Positions 16,003 through 23,984 of a DNA stretch of 64,000 bases are shown here, piece by piece. Each line of letters begins with the position of its first letter. Position 1 is the stretch's first letter. Source of the stretch: JAGVWJ01 sp964588555 (GTDB lineage Archaea; Micrarchaeota; Micrarchaeia; Anstonellales; Bilamarchaeaceae); contig CAZPPT010000004.1 in the NCBI GenBank assembly GCA_964588555.1, forward strand, positions 1 through 64,000, read 5' to 3'. The notes beneath the pieces were generated by a model that worked only from the letters and a program-made list of their open reading frames with translations, was not told where the DNA came from and ran no database searches. The position numbers and the translations under genes are program-made.

Positions 16003-16062
16003 GATTTGCGAGCGTTAATAAATAGTGTTGAAATAATGATTGTGATCCATCATATTTATAAG

Positions 16063-16077
16063 ATTTGTCTTACAAAT
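16063..16077. promoter_or_regulatory. Dyad operator before the VapB-like gene
   Basis: ATTTGT-CTT-ACAAAT, extended by AAGA/TAAGAT on either side, directly downstream of a TATA-like ATTTATAAG and 16 nt before the antitoxin ATG. AbrB-type antitoxins bind such dyads to repress their own operon, so autoregulation is likely. Confidence 0.55.
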
Positions 16078-16093
16078 AAGATCTGGTGATACT

Positions 16094-16339
16094 ATGAACG
16101 AAACGCTTGAGATTGGAAGAGTAAGCGCGCGTGGGCAAATCGCAATACCAATCGAAATACGAAAAGAGATGGGGCTCGATGAAGGTTCAAAGGTTCTTTT
16201 CTTTCTTGAGGATGACACACTTCTTATTAAGAAGGTAAGTAGCCAAACATGGGAACAAATCACTGCTCCGCTTAAGGCTGCAAAAAAGAAAATACGGGAG
16301 GGTGAAGTGGATGATTTGGTGCACCGGATGAGAAAATGA
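16094..16339 (+). CDS. AbrB/SpoVT-type antitoxin
   Basis: 81 residues with the swapped-hairpin AbrB fold: LEIGRVSARGQIAIPIEIRK, EMGLDEGSKVLFFLEDDTLL. The remaining C-terminal tail (KKKIREGEVDDLVHRMRK) is the expected toxin-binding arm. Its stop overlaps the ATG of the PIN gene. It should bind DNA through the fold and neutralise the partner toxin. Confidence 0.85.
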   Translation: MNETLEIGRVSARGQIAIPIEIRKEMGLDEGSKVLFFLEDDTLLIKKVSSQTWEQITAPLKAAKKKIREGEVDDLVHRMRK

Positions 16340-16761
16340 TGAAAGTTGTATTAGATACCAACGTTCTCGTTGCAGCGACGTTTTGGAAAGGCGAAGCAGA
16401 TGACATTATTCAGTTAATTCAAGAAAGGAAGGTACTCGCTTTTTTGTCAAAAGAAATACTTGGTGAGTATCATAAAGTTATACGGAGCGATGAGATCATT
16501 GAAAAAATTGAAGAAAAGCATTTAACTGTAAAATTGACTGCGATCAAGATCGTGCACCTTTTCGAATTCGTTGAGCCTAAAAGAAAAATTAATTTTATTA
16601 TCGATGATCCAGACGACAATAAAATAATAGAATGTGCAGTTGAGGCACAGAGCGACTTTATTATTACTTACGATCGTAGACATCTACTGAAGCATAATAA
16701 ATTCGAAGAAATAAAGATTATTTCCCCAGCTGAATTTCTAAGAATTTATAGTCAAAGATGA
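16336..16761 (+). CDS. PIN-domain toxin (COG1569-like)
   Basis: 141 residues. The acidic residues of a PIN nuclease are visible: LDTNVLVAA (first Asp), LGEYHKVI (Glu), DDPDDNKIIECAVEA and FIITYDRRHLL (last Asp). PIN toxins cut RNA with Mg2+. The family with the DDPDDN motif is COG1569. It is coupled to the AbrB-type antitoxin by an ATGA overlap. Confidence 0.87.
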   Translation: MMKVVLDTNVLVAATFWKGEADDIIQLIQERKVLAFLSKEILGEYHKVIRSDEIIEKIEEKHLTVKLTAIKIVHLFEFVEPKRKINFIIDDPDDNKIIECAVEAQSDFIITYDRRHLLKHNKFEEIKIISPAEFLRIYSQR

Positions 16762-16771
16762 GGTGTACGTC

Positions 16772-17278
16772 ATGAATGAAACAATCCATATTATCCTGAC
16801 AGGCGGAACAATCGACTCAGTATTTGACCCTGTAAAAGACGGCGTTGTCATCGGGAAGGAGACAGTAGTTGAGGATTACCTAAAGAAGCTGCGGCTCCAT
16901 AACTCCCTTGAAGTGACGCTTGCATTCCTTAAGGATTCGCGCGAGATCCGCCACGCTGACAGGAAAAAGCTTCTTGAACTCGTCCAAAAATCGCCACACA
17001 AAAAGATCCTTATCACGCACGGCACGTACACGATGCCTGACTCTGCCCAGTACCTTAAGGAAAACATTGCAAAAACGAGCAAGACAATCGTCTTTACCGG
17101 CTCAATGGTCCCCTTAACTGGTTTTCAGTTTTCAGATGCGGCATTTAACTTAGGCTATGCAATCGGACAACTTCAGTCATTAAAACCAGGTGTGTATGTG
17201 TGCATGAACGGCAAGGCATTTGATCCGGATAGGGTGGACAAGAACACGGTCCAGGGGAGATTTGAAGAGATCGGTTAG
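16772..17278 (+). CDS. Short asparaginase-like protein (N-terminal domain only)
   Basis: 168 residues from ATG 16772 after GATGAGGTG. It holds the two threonine motifs of asparaginases: ILTGGTIDSV near the N-terminus and ITHGTYTMPDSA, plus KTIVFTGSMVP. Usual asparaginases have about 330 residues with a C-terminal domain that completes the active site; this one stops after the first domain at a clean TAG. Short versions exist in small-genome microbes. Activity on Asn is therefore uncertain. Confidence 0.8.
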   Translation: MNETIHIILTGGTIDSVFDPVKDGVVIGKETVVEDYLKKLRLHNSLEVTLAFLKDSREIRHADRKKLLELVQKSPHKKILITHGTYTMPDSAQYLKENIAKTSKTIVFTGSMVPLTGFQFSDAAFNLGYAIGQLQSLKPGVYVCMNGKAFDPDRVDKNTVQGRFEEIG

Positions 17279-17290
17279 GCGGCGCAAAAC

Positions 17291-18082
17291 ATGCTTGAAC
17301 TTATCCTCCTTAAATTTTTTGTCGCAGTTGGCGCAGTCCTTGGTTTATCCCTTATCTCAGAACGCATGAGCCCCGCCACAGCAGGATTTTTGGCCGGTCT
17401 TCCAACGGGAACTGCAATTTCTCTTTTCTTTTTTGGACTTGAACACGGGACTGATTTTGCAGCACAAAGTGCAGTGCATAATCTTTCAGGAATGGTTGCG
17501 CTACAGGTCTTCATTTTCTTATATTATGTCGTTTCCGTTCGAATTAAAATTACAAATATTTTTACGATCGCACTCGTTACTATTATTTCAGTTATCGGAT
17601 ACGCGCTTTCTGTCTATGTAATCAACGCCCTCCATCTTGATCTTTTTGGCTCGGTTCTTGCGCTTATTATTTCGATTCCGTTTTTTATCTATTTATTCCG
17701 ACGGATCGAACCCGCCCGCATCAATGGTGCAGTCACGCTTTCATTTCCCGTACTCGGCATTCGGTCGGTCATTGCCTCATCTATCATTGTCACCGTTATC
17801 TCGATTGCCGGCTCAGTTGGTCCGGCATGGGCGGGCCTTTTCTCCGCATTTCCAACAACGTTGTTTCCCCTTATACTCATAACACACCTTACCTACGGAA
17901 TAAAACCAACCCATGCACTTATCAAACGAGTTCCCGAAGGATTAGGTGGGATGCTTATCTATGGGCTAGGCGTTTTCTTTACGTACCCGTCGCTTGGGAT
18001 TTACATAGGTACGATTGCCTCATACGCGCTCGTATTTTTTTATGTCCTGTCGTATCGGATGTTTGCGTTTCGTTCTCGGTAG
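17291..18082 (+). CDS. Polytopic membrane protein with internal two-fold repeat
   Basis: 263 residues and about eight to nine helices. A motif near residues 30-48 (AGFLAGLPTGTAISLFFFG) is repeated near residue 185 (AGLFSAFPTTLFPLILI). An inverted or tandem repeat of four to five helices is typical of small transporters. Family not recognised. It starts 12 nt after the asparaginase-like gene and may be co-transcribed with it. Confidence 0.7.
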   Translation: MLELILLKFFVAVGAVLGLSLISERMSPATAGFLAGLPTGTAISLFFFGLEHGTDFAAQSAVHNLSGMVALQVFIFLYYVVSVRIKITNIFTIALVTIISVIGYALSVYVINALHLDLFGSVLALIISIPFFIYLFRRIEPARINGAVTLSFPVLGIRSVIASSIIVTVISIAGSVGPAWAGLFSAFPTTLFPLILITHLTYGIKPTHALIKRVPEGLGGMLIYGLGVFFTYPSLGIYIGTIASYALVFFYVLSYRMFAFRSR

Positions 18083-18086
18083 CTAT

Positions 18087-18878
18087 TTACAGCCTGAGCA
18101 TCTCATCCCTTAACTCATCATATGTGGCAGGGAAAAACAGGTCCCATTCAAAGCAGCGGAGCATATCCTTATCTATTAGCTCGACAACCTCGCTTCCAAG
18201 CGAACTCGAAAGGATCGTCCGCACCTCCTTTGCCTGACGCCTTACCTTTGCAACGGCCTCCTCCTTCGTGAGGCCAAAGGCGGTTGTGCTGCAAAATGCG
18301 ATGATCTCAACAGGGCGCTCCCCATGCGTTATCCGGTCGAGTAACCTGTTCCACATCGCAATCTCACGGTCAAGGCGTACGACTTCTTCTGAACTTTCCT
18401 GCATGTACTTTGCCTTTTTTGATTCGGCAGCGCTCCGCTTTGTTTTTATTTCGTCAATGTGCTTCGACAAGTCAACAGCGGCAATCAAGAGCGATATCTT
18501 TACGATGTACTTAAGCGAGCTGATCGCCTTTTCAAATGACTCAAAAAGAAGCCGCTTTTGTTCGTGCTCCTTATCCATGCTCGATTCATAGAACTTGATC
18601 TCAAGGAACTTCGCGGCATAATACCCGTTCTCCGCCTTCTTGATGATAAAGTCGCGCGTTGGCGCCACCTCGTGGCCGTTTCGTACCTCTACGATATTTG
18701 TCGCACGCGTGATCACCGGGATAATGAGATACCCATAATTCCAGAATATGACGCTTACCATAAATGAAATCGCTGCAAGCGCGATAAGGATCGTATTTGA
18801 AAGCGCAAGGCCTGCAAGTATTGCGATGATCCCCCCGACCAGGGGTATAAACGTAACTGCGCGGTTTAGGTATGCCAT
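18087..18878 (-). CDS. Membrane protein with long coiled coil
   Basis: 263 residues. Two N-terminal helices (about 8-27, 30-50) are followed by a cytoplasmic part rich in charged helices (EHEQKRLLFESFEKAISSL, EIKTKRSAAESKKAKYMQES) likely to form a coiled coil. The gene lies 9 nt after a VirB6-like protein. It may be the cytoplasmic adaptor of a membrane complex. No named family. Confidence 0.65.
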   Translation of the reverse strand: MAYLNRAVTFIPLVGGIIAILAGLALSNTILIALAAISFMVSVIFWNYGYLIIPVITRATNIVEVRNGHEVAPTRDFIIKKAENGYYAAKFLEIKFYESSMDKEHEQKRLLFESFEKAISSLKYIVKISLLIAAVDLSKHIDEIKTKRSAAESKKAKYMQESSEEVVRLDREIAMWNRLLDRITHGERPVEIIAFCSTTAFGLTKEEAVAKVRRQAKEVRTILSSSLGSEVVELIDKDMLRCFEWDLFFPATYDELRDEMLRL

Positions 18879-18887
18879 CGTTTCACC

Positions 18888-19886
18888 TTATACAAGACTG
18901 AAAAGTCCCAGTTCCCCTCCAAGGATATTTCCAAGTTCCTTAATAAATATCACACTTAGGAATAGTGAAAAAATCGGCGCAACGAGCAGGTAGAAGTATA
19001 ATGCCGAAAGCGCCGCGCTGTTTGCCTGCACTGCGACCGTAAGGTCGCTTGTGAGGTCGACGGCCGTTAGGTTTATCGACTGGTTGAGCGTACTGTTTGT
19101 CTGGTTTGTAGCATTGCTTATTCTTCCTGAGAGAAGGTCGATACGCTGCGCAATTGCGTTGTTGTCATTAAGGTCAACAATCGGCACAAGCCCGTACGCC
19201 GTGTTGTTCGTGATATTTTGCATGATGCCATATGCCTGGTTTGTTTCTTCGTATGGGTTATCAAATATCATGATAAATGAGGGGTATATGAGGTAGAGTC
19301 CGATCGCAAGTGCCAAGAGAAAGCCGCCGAACCTGCGCGTTGCAAAGAACATCCTGAACAAAAGGCCGACGCTGAAAAGAAGCGCAAGGGCACTCACGCT
19401 GATAAAGTCAATAAATTGTAAGTTAATGTTTATGAGCATGGTAAGAAACTGCATGTTTGCCCCCTGGGCTGAAAGTATGTCCGAAACCGACGCAAGGTTC
19501 TCAAGCGGCCGTATCGAAAAATAGCCAAAATCAAGGCTTAGTGTCTGGTAATACCCAAGTATCTGAAGAACCCCCACCGTTTCTTGGAAAAGGCCGCCAA
19601 GCGTAGGTACCAATGACGTCCGTATGCCGCACCCAAGCTCATCAATCGGAACTCCCGTACTACATGCCTTTGCCGTGCTTTTGCCCACTTCAGTAATCGT
19701 TGCAATAAGTACTGCCGCACTTCCAAAAAGCGCTGCATTGATGAGCGCCTGGGTGAGTTCTTCGATCCCAAATCGCTCGATCTTTTTATACCCAAGCCCC
19801 CTTCCAAGGCCGATAAGGATGCCTGCAAGGATGATTGACGCCGTTACGATAAGGATGGGTATTTGAGATTCAAGTAAAGTAGCCAT
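18888..19886 (-). CDS. VirB6/TrbL-like polytopic membrane protein
   Basis: 332 residues from ATG 19886; a TATA box TTTATAAA at about 19914-19921 makes the longer frame (to 19952) impossible as a leaderless start. Five to six helices surround an outward loop rich in Asn and Thr (NATNQTNSTLNQSINLT), with several N-glycosylation sequons, and a cysteine pair in ACSTGVPIDELGCG. The arrangement resembles VirB6-type secretion-channel subunits and archaeal equivalents. It is co-transcribed with the coiled-coil membrane protein. Homology to VirB6 is inference from topology. Confidence 0.6.
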   Translation of the reverse strand: MATLLESQIPILIVTASIILAGILIGLGRGLGYKKIERFGIEELTQALINAALFGSAAVLIATITEVGKSTAKACSTGVPIDELGCGIRTSLVPTLGGLFQETVGVLQILGYYQTLSLDFGYFSIRPLENLASVSDILSAQGANMQFLTMLININLQFIDFISVSALALLFSVGLLFRMFFATRRFGGFLLALAIGLYLIYPSFIMIFDNPYEETNQAYGIMQNITNNTAYGLVPIVDLNDNNAIAQRIDLLSGRISNATNQTNSTLNQSINLTAVDLTSDLTVAVQANSAALSALYFYLLVAPIFSLFLSVIFIKELGNILGGELGLFSLV

Positions 19887-19981
19887 ACGCTCATATACAT
19901 CGGGCGATAAAAGTTTATAAAGATTCGCGGTCGTATCGCATTCACAGACCATTTATAAACTTTTTTTGACATATTTACTCC

Positions 19982-20824
19982 ATGACTTATCTACTAAAAA
20001 ATAAACCAGCCAGGCCGAATGGCGGACGAATGCACGATCGTTTGCTTGATGCGCGGCCGACTGACCCACAACACAACCGTACCTTTCTTGAGGCGGAATT
20101 CCGTAAGCGACCTGTCTTTGGCGACCCCTCCGAGGTTATCGAATCCCTTGCATTGGCGCACAGGATGTCCCCGCGCGTATTTCGCTTAACCATGGCCCCC
20201 CTTTCTCTTGAGGAAGTGCTTGATGCGGTCATAGCCGAAAAAATTACTGCTGCACTAAGTAGTTCAAAAACTATTACTGCAGCAGCGAGGCAATTGGGGA
20301 TTAGCCAACCAGTTTTTTCAAGGCATATGAAGCGTCTGCATATTAAGAAAGATCCATCAGTTATACAAAAATCTAAAAAACCTACTAAGGAGCAACGCCG
20401 CGCCAGGCGGGAGCAGTGCCGCACCCTTCGAAAAAAGAATTTAGATATACTTGAAGCCTCATTTGCCGAGCCGGTCTCAAAAGTGAATCAAGCAGCCATT
20501 GAGGCGTATGTGCGTTTGCGTAACCCATTTAGGGACCGAATTAACCTTGATCGCCTGGCAGCCCATTTTACGGTGCAGAAAAAGGCACTGGGTGCCCATC
20601 TTGAAAAAGAGGGCATCAATCTAAGGCAAATTCTTGATGGATACATTAAAGAGCTTATCCTATGTGCCATTGAGACCTCTGAGACGGTCTCTGAGGCTGC
20701 GCGTGCATTGGGAATTCAGACTTCAATGTTTTACGCCCATACGTCGCGCCTTGGTATTAAGCCAGCTGAGCATCTGGGAAAACGTTTAGGCGAGGCGTTT
20801 GAAGCCCCGTATTTGAAGAAATAG
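19982..20824 (+). CDS. Protein with two Fis-like helix-turn-helix units
   Basis: 280 residues. Two similar HTH units are separated by about 130 residues: TITAAARQLGISQPVFSRHM (about 98) and TVSEAARALGIQTSMFYAHT (about 240). The middle is basic. Such AARxLGI helices are typical of Fis/NtrC-type DNA binding. A TATA box TTTATAAA lies 25-30 nt before the ATG, so the message is leaderless. It is divergent from the VirB6-like operon, which it may control. Confidence 0.7.
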   Translation: MTYLLKNKPARPNGGRMHDRLLDARPTDPQHNRTFLEAEFRKRPVFGDPSEVIESLALAHRMSPRVFRLTMAPLSLEEVLDAVIAEKITAALSSSKTITAAARQLGISQPVFSRHMKRLHIKKDPSVIQKSKKPTKEQRRARREQCRTLRKKNLDILEASFAEPVSKVNQAAIEAYVRLRNPFRDRINLDRLAAHFTVQKKALGAHLEKEGINLRQILDGYIKELILCAIETSETVSEAARALGIQTSMFYAHTSRLGIKPAEHLGKRLGEAFEAPYLKK

Positions 20825-20846
20825 AAAAAAGCGCCTCCGCCGGGAA

Positions 20847-21001
20847 TGTCAGTTTCGCCCTTGCGCTTTTAGGAAAAGCGCCCAAAACTGGGATTTCAAG
20901 GGCGAGCCCCAAAAACAAATTTGACCTGTGCAAATCCTTTTGGTTTTGGGATAATGCGTAGACCTTTGCCATTTGGTTTTCTAATTCAAAGGGCTTCGCC
21001 T
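20847..21001 (-). other. T-loop intron of tRNA-Asp (155 nt)
   Basis: Splits the T-loop after A58: exon CCGGGTTCGA (21011-21002) resumes with TTCCCGG (20846-20840). Core elements are CTCG at 20906-20903 and CGAA at 20857-20854, flanked by hairpins including GCGCTTTT-CCT-AAAAGCGC. Long blocks match the T-loop intron of tRNA-Ser, such as AAAGGTCTACGC at 20967-20956. Exact ends could shift by a base or two. Confidence 0.82.
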
Positions 21002-21021
21002 TCGAACCCGGGTCGCGAGAG

Positions 21022-21131
21022 CTCCGTTATTTCGCCCTTTTTAACGCTTCTATATTTCTTGCGTCAAAAAGGTCGAGCCCCAAAACATGGAAAACCAGTT
21101 TTTGGGCTGCCTTTTTTCTAAAAAGGCAGAA
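21022..21131 (-). other. Anticodon-loop intron of tRNA-Asp (110 nt)
   Basis: Lies at the canonical archaeal position, between 37 and 38. Starts with a stem TGCCTTTTT/AAAAAGGCA, then CCCAAAA/TTTTGGGG stem, CTCG (21077-21074), a long CCTTTTTGACGC/GCGTTAAAAAGG hairpin and CGAA (21034-21031). Same core as the T-loop introns. Confidence 0.82.
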
Positions 21132-21153
21132 TGACAGTCTCGTATGCTAACCA

Positions 21154-21180
21154 ATGTGCATTAATCTAAGTAGGATTAAT
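21154..21180 (-). other. D-loop intron of tRNA-Asp (27 nt)
   Basis: Between AGT and TGGTTA of the D-loop lie 27 extra bases containing the perfect hairpin ATTAATC-CTACTTA-GATTAAT. Without them the D-arm is normal (GTGT, AGTTGGTTA, GCAT). Boundaries uncertain by 1-2 nt. The mature length of 73 supports the call. Confidence 0.75.
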
Positions 21181-21224
21181 ACTACACTACAGAGGCTAAA
21201 GAGATATATCATGTGTAAAAGAGT

Positions 21225-22397
21225 TTAAATGCCTTGCTTTTTTTCTTGCCTCTGTTTTTCCCGTGCTATGGCGTCTTGCGCTTGCTTTCTTATGGCGGAG
21301 TCGTCAGTTTTTTCAGCTATAAACATAAATAAGGCGATACTGTCGTGCGGCAGCTCACTTACATGTTCGCATAAGAAGCTTAATGCACGTTTATTTCCTC
21401 TTCTCGCAAGCCAGAAAAGAGCGTGCCATTCTTGATTAGTTTCCAATCGTTTACTATTTTTAGTAAAATAATCTTCAAGCGCCCTTTGCGCTTCAGGCGC
21501 CGCGCAATCCCACACATGCGGATAGACATACCCTTCGGTGCGATCCCATAGCTTAAATAATTTCCCCGTCGCATACAATCGAACCGCCGTTCTTGTTTCA
21601 TTTCTTAGTATGTCCCCCATTGCGCCGTAGGTTACATCCCGGCTCCCCGTCATAAACATGCGAACTATCGTGTCTACTGCGTATCTGCCAGTATCGTCGT
21701 AATGCGACTGCCGTGCCGTGCGTGCAAGTGCGTATATTCTGTTGCCGTAGCTAAGCGCTTGCCCTGCAATTGCATCAATCGCCGCCCTTCGTGTTTTTGC
21801 ATGCGGATGAATCGCCCCACTCCTTGGCAATATCCATCGCGTACTCGTTTTGGCAAGTTCTTCGATGTGTTTTCCAAGTTCAATGCATACGCTTTCAGGA
21901 AAAACGGAGGCCGCCGAATCAATGGGCCACCAGCGTTTCTTTTCTATAAGCAGCTCTATAAGTGGTGTGTAATGAGGCGGATCAAGTTTAAGTGCGGCTA
22001 TGCCAAGTATGTACGATGCAAGCTCAACAGAGTTTTCTTCGCGTGCAATGCGGCATACCTCCATAGGCGTCCCGTAGATGCTTTGCCAGGTATACTGCGT
22101 TCCATTAACAGCGATTGTAATCGGGTCCCCACGTATTTGTACCCCCGTTGGTACAAAATCCCGTATTGAAAAACCTTCACTATGGATATCCCCCCATGTT
22201 GCAATCCGTGCAAGTCTTCGTATTGCGTCTTCGCGCGCGTCCGGGCGTAGTCCTGCAATAAGTACGAGGTTTGGCGTGCCCAACGCGGCTACTTCGGCTC
22301 GTAGTGTGTCAGTTTGCACCTGCCCTATGTGCCTCATTACCTGGTTTAGTGGCTTGGCCCATGGTGAAACATTCGACCTTAATTGTGTCCTTTGCAT
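21225..22397 (-). CDS. HEAT-like alpha-helical repeat protein
   Basis: About 390 residues from ATG 22397. Repeated helical pairs (SVELASYILGIAALKLD, AKTRRAAIDAIAGQALSYG, YAVDTIVRMFMTGSRDVTYG, EWHALFWLARRGNKRALSFL) suggest a HEAT/ARM solenoid that binds proteins. The longer frame to 22541 reaches the divergent gene's promoter and has an unlike composition, so the internal ATG is preferred. The 3' end overlaps the TATA region of tRNA-Asp. No catalytic motif is visible. Confidence 0.65.
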   Translation of the reverse strand: MQRTQLRSNVSPWAKPLNQVMRHIGQVQTDTLRAEVAALGTPNLVLIAGLRPDAREDAIRRLARIATWGDIHSEGFSIRDFVPTGVQIRGDPITIAVNGTQYTWQSIYGTPMEVCRIAREENSVELASYILGIAALKLDPPHYTPLIELLIEKKRWWPIDSAASVFPESVCIELGKHIEELAKTSTRWILPRSGAIHPHAKTRRAAIDAIAGQALSYGNRIYALARTARQSHYDDTGRYAVDTIVRMFMTGSRDVTYGAMGDILRNETRTAVRLYATGKLFKLWDRTEGYVYPHVWDCAAPEAQRALEDYFTKNSKRLETNQEWHALFWLARRGNKRALSFLCEHVSELPHDSIALFMFIAEKTDDSAIRKQAQDAIAREKQRQEKKQGI

Positions 22398-22543
22398 AAC
22401 TGGTATGGGTAGGAAAAGCATTAAGAATATGTTTCTGCGTAATACTATCGATAACGATGAATGTACCGTCCCAGACACAGCTTCGGCGATGACGACAAGA
22501 GTAGCTACTGAGTTATCGAAACTTTTTATGGAGCACATCATGC

Positions 22544-23311
22544 ATGGTCACGACAGAAGAATTCCGCTCCCAGTTTGCTAAAGGGGTCAAGCAGCAGTGG
22601 GTAATTAGTGAGAATATAAAAAACATCAAAACCCGTATCGCAGTCTGGAGCGCGAAAGGCGGAGTGGGAAAAACGACATTTGCAGTTAATCTTGCATATG
22701 CACTAGCAGAAAAAACAAACACAGGTCTACTTGATGCAGATATTGATTGTCCCAATGTATTTGCTGCCCTTAACATCACTGAGCGCCATATTGCAAGCGG
22801 AGGTAAAATTCTTCCAGTCAGAAGGGGAAACCTTGAACTGGTGAGTATGGGCGGCATCACTTCGGATACCATCTTGTGGCGCGGCCCGCTTGTTTCACAA
22901 GCGCTTTCCCAATTTCTATCAGGGGTTGCATGGAATGTAGAAACGCTTGTTGTTGACCTTTCACCGGGTTCAAGCGACGTACCCATCACTATTACAGAAC
23001 TTCTCAAGCCAACTGGTTTTATCATCATTACAACAAGCGACGAAATGGCGCTTTTGGATGCGCGTAAAAGTATCCAGTTCGCAAAGAAACTCCGCTTTCC
23101 CATTATCGGCATTGTTGAGAACATGTCGGGGGATGTTTTTGGAAGCGGTGGCGGGGAACAATTGGCAGAAGAATTCAATATCCCGTTTTTAGGATCGTTA
23201 CCGCTTGATAAGAAAATACGGGAGCATATGCAAAATAATGTGCCACTGCACAAGACGGAGTTTAAGGAGGTGTTTGAAAAAACGGTGGAAAGAATTAGGG
23301 TAGAAAAATAA
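22544..23311 (+). CDS. ParA/Mrp-type ATPase (deviant)
   Basis: 255 residues. A deviant Walker A, SAKGGVGKTTFAVNLAYAL (about 35-52), Walker A' DADIDCPNVF and ETLVVDLSPGSSDVPI place it with the SIMIBI ATPases closest to Mrp/ApbC, which carry Fe-S clusters. The CxxC near NMSY...C that most Mrp proteins use is missing: the matching region is NMSGDVFGSGGGEQ. It may have another cargo. A TATA-like CTTTTTATGG lies about 22 nt before the ATG. Confidence 0.8.
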   Translation: MVTTEEFRSQFAKGVKQQWVISENIKNIKTRIAVWSAKGGVGKTTFAVNLAYALAEKTNTGLLDADIDCPNVFAALNITERHIASGGKILPVRRGNLELVSMGGITSDTILWRGPLVSQALSQFLSGVAWNVETLVVDLSPGSSDVPITITELLKPTGFIIITTSDEMALLDARKSIQFAKKLRFPIIGIVENMSGDVFGSGGGEQLAEEFNIPFLGSLPLDKKIREHMQNNVPLHKTEFKEVFEKTVERIRVEK

Positions 23312-23666
23312 CTCCTTCTATATTTTCAAATTGTGGATCTCCTGTAAGAAATGGTACGCGTAATGCACGTGCGGTTACATACCCCATACAATCGGCATAT
23401 GAAAGTTTTTTGCTTTTATGTTGTAATCGAAACTCAGCTGCTTCTATGAGAAGGTTATTATTAACCGATATTTCAAATTCTTCAAATGTTTTGTACTGCT
23501 TTTGTGCTTCCTCTTTTCTAATTCCTATTCTTCGTAGATTATAGTAGAGTTCGATAAGATTAAACTGGGTAGTCAAGTATCTAAATCCTCTTTTGTACTG
23601 TTCATATGCAGTATTTCCATTTATAATTTGGAAAATAGCGTATGTATCTAAAAAAATTGCACTCAT
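23295..23666 (-). CDS. vapC: PIN-domain toxin (VapC-like)
   Basis: 123 residues from ATG 23666, overlapping the antitoxin stop (TGATG). PIN acidic residues: FLDTYAIFQII, NLIELYYNL, LSYADCMGYVTA and FLTGDPQFENI. It is paralogous to the toxin at 35505-35882 (LDTYAI, FNLxExYY, LxYxDxxGY, xTGDxxFxN). Expected Mg2+-dependent RNase. Confidence 0.88.
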   Translation of the reverse strand: MSAIFLDTYAIFQIINGNTAYEQYKRGFRYLTTQFNLIELYYNLRRIGIRKEEAQKQYKTFEEFEISVNNNLLIEAAEFRLQHKSKKLSYADCMGYVTARALRVPFLTGDPQFENIEGVIFLP

Positions 23667-23878
23667 CAATCCCAGCTCTCCCTGCACATTTCCTTAAACT
23701 TGCGTGCTGAAACGCCCGTTTTAAGAGAGCCAAATATATGGCCTAGGTCAGCATGTTTTTCAACTGAAATATGTATTTTGTCCCCTTCCTTTATGCCTTC
23801 TTTTTCTGCAATTTCCTTAGGTATTATCACTGCCAGGGAAGAACCCCATTTTTTTGTTATACTTTCAATCTCATGCAT
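23666..23878 (-). CDS. vapB: AbrB-type antitoxin (VapB-like)
   Basis: 70 residues with MazE/AbrB features: ITKKWGSSLAVIIPKEIAEK, GIKEGDKIHISVEK, and a toxin-binding tail (KEMCRESWD). Paralogous to the antitoxin at 35296-35505. A TATA-like ATATTTATAAAC lies upstream. First gene of the pair. Confidence 0.87.
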   Translation of the reverse strand: MHEIESITKKWGSSLAVIIPKEIAEKEGIKEGDKIHISVEKHADLGHIFGSLKTGVSARKFKEMCRESWD

Positions 23879-23984
23879 AATATCACTAAATAATATTATT
23901 TTAAGTAATATTTATAAACACATATAAAGACACAGTCACGATTTGTTTTTAAATGTTATTATTTATATAATAATATGTGATTAA

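Larger units (their letters stand above)
20832..21196 (-). tRNA. tRNA-Asp(GTC) with three introns
   Basis: On the minus strand: 5' acceptor GCCTCTG (21196-21190) pairs with CGGAGGC (20839-20833), discriminator G 20832. D-stem GTGT/GCAT, anticodon stem CGAGA/TCTCG, loop CTGTCAC with anticodon GTC (21135-21133), T-stem CCGGG/CCCGG. After removing introns of 27 nt (D-loop), 110 nt (after position 37) and 155 nt (T-loop) the mature length is exactly 73. A TATA-like TTTAAA lies at 21224-21229 and a T6 run follows the 3' end. G73 and GTC are as expected for tRNA-Asp. Confidence 0.88.

Noticed and set aside
20847..21001. H/ACA-type guide RNA inside the T-loop intron (ACA at the end)
   Set aside because: ACA near the end is common; no guide pocket or kink-turn could be defined by eye.
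20825..21225. Repeat-rich intergenic stretch resembling another at 49690-50100, first taken for a mobile element remnant
   Set aside because: Both are explained as minus-strand tRNA genes with homologous introns; acceptor, T- and anticodon stems pair exactly.
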